Shown piece after piece: positions 53,770-62,526 of a stretch of 64,000 nucleotides of DNA. A program made the position numbers and the translations under genes. The stretch is from an uncultured Clostridium sp. (GTDB lineage: Bacteria; Bacillota; Clostridia; Lachnospirales; Lachnospiraceae). How positions within the stretch are numbered: the stretch's first letter is position 1; every line of letters starts with the position of its first letter. The stretch spans positions 1 through 64,000 of the forward strand of contig CAMYAO010000006.1 in assembly GCA_947253885.1 (NCBI GenBank). Direction: 5' to 3'. The notes under the pieces were generated by a model. The model saw only the letters and a program-made list of their open reading frames with translations, did no database searches and had not been told where the DNA came from.

Positions 53770-56700
53770 ATGAACAATAACGTATTAGAAAAAGAGATAA
53801 AGGGTATATTAAAAGAATTTGATATAGAGACAGATTTCGGGGAAGATAAAAATTTGATTGAACTGGGGCTTTCCTCTATTCAGCTTATGAAAATAGTTTC
53901 CAGATTTAGAAAGAAAGGAATAAAATGTTCTTTTGCGGATTTGTTGAGCAGACCATATTTAAGGGATTGGAAGGTTTATTTTAAGAGCCTTAAAAGTGAA
54001 AAGGCTGAAAAAGAATCAGTGCAGGGAGGAATCATAGAAGAGGTTGATATGCACGAACCTTTTCCGATGACGGGAGTGCAGAATGCGTACTGGATTGGAA
54101 GGTCTGGCGGACAGCAGATAGGAAATGTTGGTTGCCATGGTTACATGGAGGTCGATTGCAAACATCTTGATACAGATAGATTGAATCAGGCATTTTATGA
54201 TTTGCAGATGCATCACAGTATGCTTCGTGCAGTTGTAACGGAAGAGGGTATGCAGAGGGTAGCAGATTATCCTTATGCAAAAGATATTAAGATATATGAT
54301 TTTTCTCAGGGGGACGCGGAGGAACACCTGGAACAAATGCGCAAGCAGTATTCCCACAGATTGCTAAATATATATAAAGGAGAGGTAATTGCGCTTCAGG
54401 TCACACTTTTGCCCCATGACTGCGTGCGTATACATTTTGATATTGACTTGCTTATTGCAGATGTTACCAGCTTTCAGATTATTCTTCGTGACCTTGTTCA
54501 TTTATATAATGGTGGAAGTCTTGAAAGTGATGGGCATAAGTTTAATTTTGCAGCGTACTTAAAAGAAGAAGAAAGACTTAATAAAGAAAAATTTCATGAG
54601 GATAAAAAATATTGGGAAAATCGTCTGAAAACAATGCCTGGAAAGCCAGAACTTCCAGTAAAGAATACAGATATGGTGAGCCCTCGTTTTGTGCGCAAAG
54701 ATGCGTTCCTTGAACCGAAAAAATGGGAAAAGTTCAAGAAGCGTTGCGCAAAGTATCAGGTAACACCGGCTATTGCACTGCTGGCTCTTTATGGGAAAAC
54801 GGTTGCAAGATTCAGTGAGAACTCAAAGTTTTTAATTAATCTGCCTTTATTTAACCGTTCCTCAGAGTATCCTGGAATGGAAAATGCAGTAGCAGATTTT
54901 ACAAAGCTTCTTCTTATGGAATTTGATTACAGTGAGAAACGGAATTTTAAAGATGAGATATATAAAGTAAAAGAAGAATTTCAAGAGAATATACGCCATA
55001 ACGATTATTCCGGCATTGATGTTCAGAGAGAATTCTTAAAACAGCACAGGGAGGAACAGATTGTTGCACCAATCGTATTTTCCTGTAATCTGGGGGTGCC
55101 TTTGCTTAGTGAAGAATTCTTAAATACATTTGGAAATATTTCCTATATGATTTCACAGACACCGCAGGTATGGCTGGATTTTCAGCTTTTTGATAACAAT
55201 GGTGGACTTCTCATGATATGGGATGGTGTGGAGAAAGTATTTGAAGGAAATGTACTTGATGAAATGTTTGGAGTATTTACACGACTTCTTGAAAATGCAG
55301 TAAATATGGAAAGCTGGACAGAAGAACTTGATACGGATATCAGTAATCAGTTAAAGATTCGTAAGCAGTTTGAAATAAGTGATCCGGAAAAAACAGCAAG
55401 CCTCATGCATAAAGACTTTTTTGACAATGCAGAAAAAATGCCGGATGCGGTTGCTCTCATTGACAGTACTGGCGTCAGTGTTACATATAAAGAACTTAGA
55501 ACAGATGCACTTAAAACAGCCGCAGCTCTTACAGAACTTGGAATTGGTGTAGGTTCTAAGGTAGGAGTATGCTTAAAAAGAGGAAGAGAGCAGATTGCTT
55601 CCGTATTGGGAATACTTGCGACTGGAGCAGCATATGTAACGATTGGTTATGGGCAACCACTTGAAAGAAGAAGAGCAATCTGTAGTTTAGCAGATATTCA
55701 CGTTGTGATTACGGATAATGAAGAGGCAGGGAATCTTCCAGAGCAGGTAAAAGCATTATTAATAGAGGAGATAGAAGAAAAAGTTCCGATTTCAGAAATC
55801 TCTGATATACCGGTAGAAAGTCTTGCTTACATTATATTCACTTCCGGTTCAACAGGGGTGCCGAAGGGAGTTCAGATTACCCATAGGGCAGCCATGAATA
55901 CAATTAAAACAATCAATGAAATGTATTATGTTTCCGAAAAGGATGCGGTATTGCAGGTTTCCGCAATGGATTTTGATCTTTCTGTCTATGATATATTTGG
56001 TCTTCTTAGTGCTGGTGGAAAAGTTGTTCTCATTCCGCAGGGAAGTGAAGTTAATGCAAAGGAATTGAATTCCAGATGCGAAAAGTATAACATTACCATC
56101 TGGAATTCAGTTCCGGCACTTTTGGATATGATGCTGATTGCAGCGGAGGACACTCAGGCGATTAATCATAATTTGAGACTTGCGCTTGTAAGTGGGGACT
56201 GGATTCCGGTTGACTTGCCAAAAAGATTTACCTCATATGCAGTTTCAGGAACTTTTGTGTCTTTGGGAGGCGCAACAGAAGGTTCCATATGGTCGAATTA
56301 TTACGAAGTGCAACAGACATTTTCTGATACATACCGTTCCATTCCTTATGGTCATCCATTGAAAAACCAGAGGTATCGTGTAGTAAATGACAGAAGTGAG
56401 GATTGCCCGGATTATGTGCGTGGTGAACTTTGGATTGGTGGGGAAGGTGTTGCCTCAGGCTACATCGGGAATGAAGCGGAGACAAAAAAGCATTTTCTTT
56501 CCATTGACGGAGTAAATTGGTATAGAACAGGTGATTATGGTTTGTTCTGGTCGGATGGAACGATTGAATTTATGGGAAGAATGGATCATCAGATTAAGCT
56601 TCGTGGACATAGAATTGAGACAGAGGAAATCGAAAGTAACTTTCTTAAAAATCCAAAGGTCGCACAGGCGGTTGTATTGCCGGTAGGTGAAAACAGAGTA

Positions 56701-59700
56701 GAGCACTTAGCGGCATTTATTGTACCGGGTGATGTTTTAGGGAGAACGGAGAAAGCCCATGCGGATATTGTATATCCCTTGGAAAAAACAGCGGACTGTT
56801 CAGAACCGACGGAAGAGGAAGTTCGTAGATTGACAGCCGGATATGTTGTCGGATTCTTTGAAAAGTTAAATATAAGCTTTCATATCGGGAATGTGTTTTC
56901 TTTTGATGCAGAATGTGAAAAAGCAGGCATAGCGGCAGCCTATAGACCGCTTGTAGCAGCATGGCTGGATTTGCTTGCAGAGGAAAAAATAATTGCGAAA
57001 AGCGGAAATAGCTGTTACAAAATAACGGGAGACGTTTCAAACTTAAAAAAAGATACTTCTTTAAAAGCGTATGATGAATTGGCGAAAAATATCATGAAAG
57101 ATGTTGGCAGTATTGTAACGGGAGAAGTTAATTCCGTAGAAGCGATACTGGGAAATAAGAAGTTTAATATTCAGAATTTTGTATCAGAACAGCCCGGCGC
57201 GGTACAGAAGAAAGAATTTGTTATAGAAGTCGCAGAAGAGTTCTTGAAAAAAACGAGTACAAATGGAAAGGCTGTTCATGTATTTATACTTGGCGCAAGG
57301 GATTGTGTAAGCATTTTGAGATTGGTTGACAGAATTTCTGATACAAACGTAAAATTCACAGTGGCTGATACTTCAAAGGTATATCTTGAAGGACTTAAAA
57401 ATATTAGAAATATAGATACCATAGAGTACAGGAAAATCGAAGAAGAGAAGTTTACCAAAAACAGTATGGCAGAAAGAATTGATCTTGTAATTTCATTTGA
57501 TTATCTGCATCAGCTTGCTAATGTTGAAAAAATGTTCTGCAGGCTAAGAGAAGTGATTACGGATGGTGGTATGCTGCTCTTTTCGGAGGTTACAGAAAAT
57601 TCCTCTATTCAGCTTGTAACAACAGCTATATTGGAGGAAGGATTCTCAAAGTATACGGACAGAAGAAAAGGCACATTAAAGCCATTGTTATCAGAGTGTG
57701 AATGGACAGAATATCTAAAAAATACAGGTTTTACAGACGCTTTAGTGTTTTGTCCGGTTTCCAATGTGATGAAGCAGAAAGTATTTGTAGCTTTTAATGT
57801 GAATAAGAAAGAAAAGCTTGAACTGGAAGAGGTGGTTTCCTGTATTTCGGAATATGTTCCAGAATATATGGTTCCAAAGTTTGTATTTATTATGGATCAT
57901 ATTCCGATTACTGCAAACGGAAAAATAAACAGAAAAGAGCTTTTGAACTGTGTTGCGGATTTAAAGGAAAATATTAAAAAAACGCTCCCCGAAGGTGTCG
58001 CGGAGAAGCAGATAGCTTCTGTATGGAAGCAGATTTTAAAGGCGTCTCAAATATATATGGAAGATGATTTTTATCTTTTAGGTGGAGATTCCCTTCTGGC
58101 AGTCAGATTGAAAACAATATTGAAAAAGGAGCTTGGTTATGACATTTCGCTGGAGATAATATTCAAAAACTCGAGATTTGCAGATTTTGTAAATGCTGTA
58201 AAAGAAAATGGAAAAAAACAGAAAAGCAGTGAAACTCTTCCACAGGTCATTTATAATCCTGCAGATGCATATGAGCCATTTCCACTTACCGATGTTCAGA
58301 ATGCATACTGGATAGGCAGAAAAGGTGGCTATGACTTAGGTGATGTCTCATCCCATTGCTACTTTGAAATGGATTGTAGCAGCATACCGGTAAATGAACT
58401 GGAGGAAGCCTGGAACAGGCTTATTTCAATGCATGGAATGATGAGAGCAGTGGTTCTTCCGGATGGTAGCAGTCAGAAAATATTAGAAAAGGTTCCGAGG
58501 TATCATATGATATCTGCAGAGTGTGAAGAGGAAAATGTAGATAATTTTGTAAAGAACATCAGAAACATGATGTCCTCACAAAGGTATGATTCATCCGTAT
58601 GGCCCTTATTTGAAGTAAGAGTTACTTATTATAACAGCAATAAGTCCATGAGGCTTCATTTGAGTTTTGATAATATAGTATTTGATGGATTCAGTATTTT
58701 CCAACTCTTTCGGCAGTGGAAAAAGTTGTGGGAAGGCAAGGACATTTCAGTATGCAAAAAGCTGACCTACCGCGATTATGTTCTTGCTCAGGAAAAGATA
58801 CGGGCAACGAATCAGTATGAAAGAGATCTCGAATACTGGAGAGAAAAGGTAAAAACCATATATCCGGCTCCGTCACTTCCGATAAAGGAAAATTGCAAGG
58901 AGGGTAAGTTTACAAGATATGAATTTGCTCTTGGGGATAACGATTGGAAAAAAATAGAAAAAATATGTGTGAAAAATCATATAACACTTCCGGTTGTACT
59001 TATGAGTGCGTATAGTGAGGTGCTTGCAAGATATAGCAGTGATAGAAGGTTTACATTGAATCTTACCAGATTTCAGAAGCTTCCTCTTGACCCAGAGGTG
59101 GAAGAGCTCATTGGTGATTTTACAACACTTACATTGCTGGAGATAGATTTTAAGGGTAAGGAATCATTTCTGGAACGTTGTAAGGCTGTTGCGAACCAGC
59201 TTCACAAGGATATGGAACATTCCCTTGTAAGTGGAGTAGAGGTGGAACGAGAACTTGCAAAGATCACCGGGAAGAGTGATGTAACGATGCCGGTGGTTTT
59301 TACAAGTGGAATAGGGATTCAAGGAGAAAACCAGGAAAATGCATACTTTGGTGAGATTATCTATGGTGAATCGCAGACACCCCAGGTATGGCTTGATAAT
59401 CAGGTGTCCATTCAGAATGGAAAACTGCTGATTTCTTGGGATGCTGTAAAAAACATGTTCCCGGAAGGCCTTGTGGATGACATGTTTGAGGAATATAAGT
59501 TACTTCTTTCATCTCTTACAGATGAATCGGTATTCACAAAAAAGGCATCTAATCTCTTAGATGTAAAGACAGTTTATAAAATAGAAACAGAAAATAATGT
59601 AATTAGTGAAAATATCAGGAAAGAAAACTTTGTAGATACCTTTCGAAGAAATGCAGAAAAATATCCGTTAAAGACAGCCCTCTGGACAAAGGGAAATGTT

Positions 59701-62505
59701 TTAACATACAAAGAATTAGATGATTATACGGATAGAATAGCCGCAGGACTTATTTCTAAGGGGGTAAAAGTAAATGACACCGTGGCAGTGATTATGGAAA
59801 AGGGAATGAACCAGATTGCAGGAGCGCTTGCTATTTTAAAAGCAGGAGCATGCTATGTGCCTGTTGACATGCATAATCCGGAAAAACGTATTAGAGGTAT
59901 TCTTCATAAGAGTAATACCATATTTGCAGTTACTGATAAAGACAGCGAAAATCGTGTGAAGAATTTAGATGGTCTGGTAAGTATATTTACCTGTGAAGAG
60001 CTTTCGGATGTATCAGCGGAAGGTGTAATATTTCCGGAGATTTCACCAGGTGCATCAGCGTATATTATATTTACCTCCGGTTCAACTGGAGATCCGAAGG
60101 GCGTTGAAATCAGTCATGCTTCAGCAATGAACACAATACGAGATATAAATGAACGATTTGGCATAAATAAAAATGATGGAACGATTATGCTCTCAAATCT
60201 TAACTTTGACTTGTCCGTCTATGATATTTTTGGAATGTTTTTCTGTGGCGGACATATCGTGGTGCCGGATTTTGAGAAAGCAAAGGACCCAGTGCATTGG
60301 ATGGATATACTTATCAGAGGAAAAGTCACTGTGTGGAATACAGTACCGGCATTTATGCAGATGATGGTGGAGTACGATATGACGGGAACTAGAAAAAGAG
60401 ATACGTCACTTCGAATTGTTTTACTAAGCGGTGACTGGATACCAGTGGATTTGCCAGATAAAATTACGAAACTTTTTGGGAATATTACAAAGGTAAGTCT
60501 TGGTGGAGCTACAGAGGCGTCTATATGGTCTAACTATTTTGTAATTCCAGAGGATATTCCGAAAGACTGGAAATCAATACCGTATGGAAAACCGCTGACA
60601 AATCAGGGATTTATTATTTTAAACAGTGAGATGGAAAGAGTTCCTGTGTGGGTACCGGGGGAACTCTACATAAGCGGTCACGGTGTTGCGAAAGGCTATG
60701 TGAATAAAAAAGAAAAGACAAATGCATCATTTATAAGTATTCCTAGAACAGAGGGAATCGTTTACAAAACAGGTGATTACGGAAGATATCTTCCAGATGG
60801 AAATATACAGTTTCTTGGAAGATTAGACAATCAGGTCAAAAAAGGTGGACATCGTATTGAACTTGGGGAAATTGAATCCAATTTTAACAAGATTCCGGGG
60901 GTAAAACAGGGGGTTGTCACATTTAAGAAAGAGGGAGCAGGGTCACTTATCGCTCATGTTATATGTGAAAAGGAATCGGCAGCATTGATTGAAACAAAGG
61001 GGACTGTAATGGAAGAAACGTTGCCTCCGAAGAATGTCAGAGGAGTTACAGCAGAAACGGCGGATATAGTAAGTAAGATAGAGAATATTGCGGTAAATAG
61101 CATAGGGAAAGACTTTAAGGACTGGGGGATTCTCGATTATCTTGAAGAAAAACATACGGTAGAGGATGTGATAAGTCACTTTGGGATAAAACCTGAATTT
61201 GAGGGATTGATAAGAAATGAGCTTAGGGTGTTAGCTGGCGCAAATGTTATTGCAGAATCAGAAGGCCACTTTATGACAATAAACAAAAATAGAGTGTTGC
61301 CGGAGAAAGAGAAGCTTTTCGAGAGGTTGGAAAGAGCGAAGAATACAAGGTGGGAAATCTTGAAGGGTAGTAAAGACATCAGAAAACTTATGGCAGACAG
61401 AAGAGAAGATTTTATTTACCCGGAAGAATTGAACCAGTTTGTCGTGTCGGATGAAATACATTCAGAGATGCTTGAATTTATAAATTATTTTTCCCAAAAG
61501 TCTCTTGACAGCGTGTTGGAAATTGCGTCAAGAACAGAAAATCATACTAACGAATATGCGAAACTTTTATCGAATACAAGAACTTATTTGTATTGTGATG
61601 AATCTCTATCAATGCTTGAGCGAAGACAGAAAGAGTCTGTTTGTGAACGGATTGCGTATCATGTATACAATCCGGAAACCAGGGCAACGATTGGTGAAAT
61701 ACCATGGCACAGCCAGTCGTTGATCATAGCAGAGAATACGCTGCATCGGTTTAAAAACCTGGATCATGTATTGAGCAATTTAAAAGAGCTTCTTTTGCCC
61801 GGTGGATGTGTGCTGATTATGGAAAATATGGTAAATTCGCCTCTTATGCTTGAAACAGTCGCATACTTTGAGGAAGGGTACAGCTCTATGACAGATGCGA
61901 GAGCGAAAAGCTGTCTGCCTTTACTTCGTGGAGAAGAATGGAAAGAATATGCGCTCAGAAACGGGTATAAAAATGTATATTTTTACTTAAATGATGAAGA
62001 GGAAAGGAAAACAGGAAATAACATTATTCTTCTTGAAGCACCGGATACTCTCTATGAAGTTAATACTGAATATTTAAAAAACGAGCTTTCAAAGTATGTT
62101 CCATCATATATGCTTCCGGAACATTACGTTGCCTACGAGGAATTTCCTTTGAATGGAAATGGAAAAATTGACAGAGAGAAAATGAAGCAGATTACAGTAA
62201 ATAATAATTATGCAGTTCGAGAAATTATGAAACCAGAAACCAATATGGAAAAGTGTATTGCTCAAATCTGGTCAGAATTATTAAAGTGCGAGGACATCAG
62301 TGTTACAAACGGTTTCTTTGAGCTTGGGGGAGATTCACTCAAGGCGATAAAATTTGTAAATCAATTAAAGGAAAAAACTGGGCATCAGATTTCGCTGCAA
62401 TTAATAGCTACATATCCTGTGCTAAAAGATCTTGCTGCAAATATAAAGGAAGATGTCAAAGAAGCGGACGATGAAGAATGGGATGAAGTAGAAGAAATTT
62501 TATAA
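53770..62505 (+). CDS. NRPS 2: ArCP, Cy, A(+MT-like), PCP, Cy, A(+MT-like), PCP
   Basis: 2911 residues. ArCP 1-75 (LGLSSIQL, Ser36); Cy1 95-540 (DIDLLIADVTS, D226/D231); A1 545-1390 (FTSGSTGVPKG near 690; FDLSVYDIFG and WNSVP give a D-L-Y-N cysteine-type code) with an inserted MT-like domain at about 993-1337; PCP1 (GGDSL, Ser1441); Cy2 1500-1920 (DNIVFDGFS, D1634/D1639); A2 1950-2805 (same code) with a second insert at about 2397-2757; PCP2 (Ser2856); acidic tail (last 18 residues mostly Asp/Glu). Both inserts lack a clean SAM motif (GARDC; ASRTEN), as in the epimerase-like domain of PchE. It loads the aryl starter and two cysteines and forms two thiazolines. Confidence 0.93.
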   Translation: MNNNVLEKEIKGILKEFDIETDFGEDKNLIELGLSSIQLMKIVSRFRKKGIKCSFADLLSRPYLRDWKVYFKSLKSEKAEKESVQGGIIEEVDMHEPFPMTGVQNAYWIGRSGGQQIGNVGCHGYMEVDCKHLDTDRLNQAFYDLQMHHSMLRAVVTEEGMQRVADYPYAKDIKIYDFSQGDAEEHLEQMRKQYSHRLLNIYKGEVIALQVTLLPHDCVRIHFDIDLLIADVTSFQIILRDLVHLYNGGSLESDGHKFNFAAYLKEEERLNKEKFHEDKKYWENRLKTMPGKPELPVKNTDMVSPRFVRKDAFLEPKKWEKFKKRCAKYQVTPAIALLALYGKTVARFSENSKFLINLPLFNRSSEYPGMENAVADFTKLLLMEFDYSEKRNFKDEIYKVKEEFQENIRHNDYSGIDVQREFLKQHREEQIVAPIVFSCNLGVPLLSEEFLNTFGNISYMISQTPQVWLDFQLFDNNGGLLMIWDGVEKVFEGNVLDEMFGVFTRLLENAVNMESWTEELDTDISNQLKIRKQFEISDPEKTASLMHKDFFDNAEKMPDAVALIDSTGVSVTYKELRTDALKTAAALTELGIGVGSKVGVCLKRGREQIASVLGILATGAAYVTIGYGQPLERRRAICSLADIHVVITDNEEAGNLPEQVKALLIEEIEEKVPISEISDIPVESLAYIIFTSGSTGVPKGVQITHRAAMNTIKTINEMYYVSEKDAVLQVSAMDFDLSVYDIFGLLSAGGKVVLIPQGSEVNAKELNSRCEKYNITIWNSVPALLDMMLIAAEDTQAINHNLRLALVSGDWIPVDLPKRFTSYAVSGTFVSLGGATEGSIWSNYYEVQQTFSDTYRSIPYGHPLKNQRYRVVNDRSEDCPDYVRGELWIGGEGVASGYIGNEAETKKHFLSIDGVNWYRTGDYGLFWSDGTIEFMGRMDHQIKLRGHRIETEEIESNFLKNPKVAQAVVLPVGENRVEHLAAFIVPGDVLGRTEKAHADIVYPLEKTADCSEPTEEEVRRLTAGYVVGFFEKLNISFHIGNVFSFDAECEKAGIAAAYRPLVAAWLDLLAEEKIIAKSGNSCYKITGDVSNLKKDTSLKAYDELAKNIMKDVGSIVTGEVNSVEAILGNKKFNIQNFVSEQPGAVQKKEFVIEVAEEFLKKTSTNGKAVHVFILGARDCVSILRLVDRISDTNVKFTVADTSKVYLEGLKNIRNIDTIEYRKIEEEKFTKNSMAERIDLVISFDYLHQLANVEKMFCRLREVITDGGMLLFSEVTENSSIQLVTTAILEEGFSKYTDRRKGTLKPLLSECEWTEYLKNTGFTDALVFCPVSNVMKQKVFVAFNVNKKEKLELEEVVSCISEYVPEYMVPKFVFIMDHIPITANGKINRKELLNCVADLKENIKKTLPEGVAEKQIASVWKQILKASQIYMEDDFYLLGGDSLLAVRLKTILKKELGYDISLEIIFKNSRFADFVNAVKENGKKQKSSETLPQVIYNPADAYEPFPLTDVQNAYWIGRKGGYDLGDVSSHCYFEMDCSSIPVNELEEAWNRLISMHGMMRAVVLPDGSSQKILEKVPRYHMISAECEEENVDNFVKNIRNMMSSQRYDSSVWPLFEVRVTYYNSNKSMRLHLSFDNIVFDGFSIFQLFRQWKKLWEGKDISVCKKLTYRDYVLAQEKIRATNQYERDLEYWREKVKTIYPAPSLPIKENCKEGKFTRYEFALGDNDWKKIEKICVKNHITLPVVLMSAYSEVLARYSSDRRFTLNLTRFQKLPLDPEVEELIGDFTTLTLLEIDFKGKESFLERCKAVANQLHKDMEHSLVSGVEVERELAKITGKSDVTMPVVFTSGIGIQGENQENAYFGEIIYGESQTPQVWLDNQVSIQNGKLLISWDAVKNMFPEGLVDDMFEEYKLLLSSLTDESVFTKKASNLLDVKTVYKIETENNVISENIRKENFVDTFRRNAEKYPLKTALWTKGNVLTYKELDDYTDRIAAGLISKGVKVNDTVAVIMEKGMNQIAGALAILKAGACYVPVDMHNPEKRIRGILHKSNTIFAVTDKDSENRVKNLDGLVSIFTCEELSDVSAEGVIFPEISPGASAYIIFTSGSTGDPKGVEISHASAMNTIRDINERFGINKNDGTIMLSNLNFDLSVYDIFGMFFCGGHIVVPDFEKAKDPVHWMDILIRGKVTVWNTVPAFMQMMVEYDMTGTRKRDTSLRIVLLSGDWIPVDLPDKITKLFGNITKVSLGGATEASIWSNYFVIPEDIPKDWKSIPYGKPLTNQGFIILNSEMERVPVWVPGELYISGHGVAKGYVNKKEKTNASFISIPRTEGIVYKTGDYGRYLPDGNIQFLGRLDNQVKKGGHRIELGEIESNFNKIPGVKQGVVTFKKEGAGSLIAHVICEKESAALIETKGTVMEETLPPKNVRGVTAETADIVSKIENIAVNSIGKDFKDWGILDYLEEKHTVEDVISHFGIKPEFEGLIRNELRVLAGANVIAESEGHFMTINKNRVLPEKEKLFERLERAKNTRWEILKGSKDIRKLMADRREDFIYPEELNQFVVSDEIHSEMLEFINYFSQKSLDSVLEIASRTENHTNEYAKLLSNTRTYLYCDESLSMLERRQKESVCERIAYHVYNPETRATIGEIPWHSQSLIIAENTLHRFKNLDHVLSNLKELLLPGGCVLIMENMVNSPLMLETVAYFEEGYSSMTDARAKSCLPLLRGEEWKEYALRNGYKNVYFYLNDEEERKTGNNIILLEAPDTLYEVNTEYLKNELSKYVPSYMLPEHYVAYEEFPLNGNGKIDREKMKQITVNNNYAVREIMKPETNMEKCIAQIWSELLKCEDISVTNGFFELGGDSLKAIKFVNQLKEKTGHQISLQLIATYPVLKDLAANIKEDVKEADDEEWDEVEEIL

Positions 62506-62526
62506 AATGAGGTAAGGATTGGAAAT

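Noticed and set aside
53770..62505. Active C-methyltransferase domains in NRPS 2
   Set aside because: Both inserts lack the glycine-rich SAM motif, so methylation is not claimed; an epimerase-like role is preferred.
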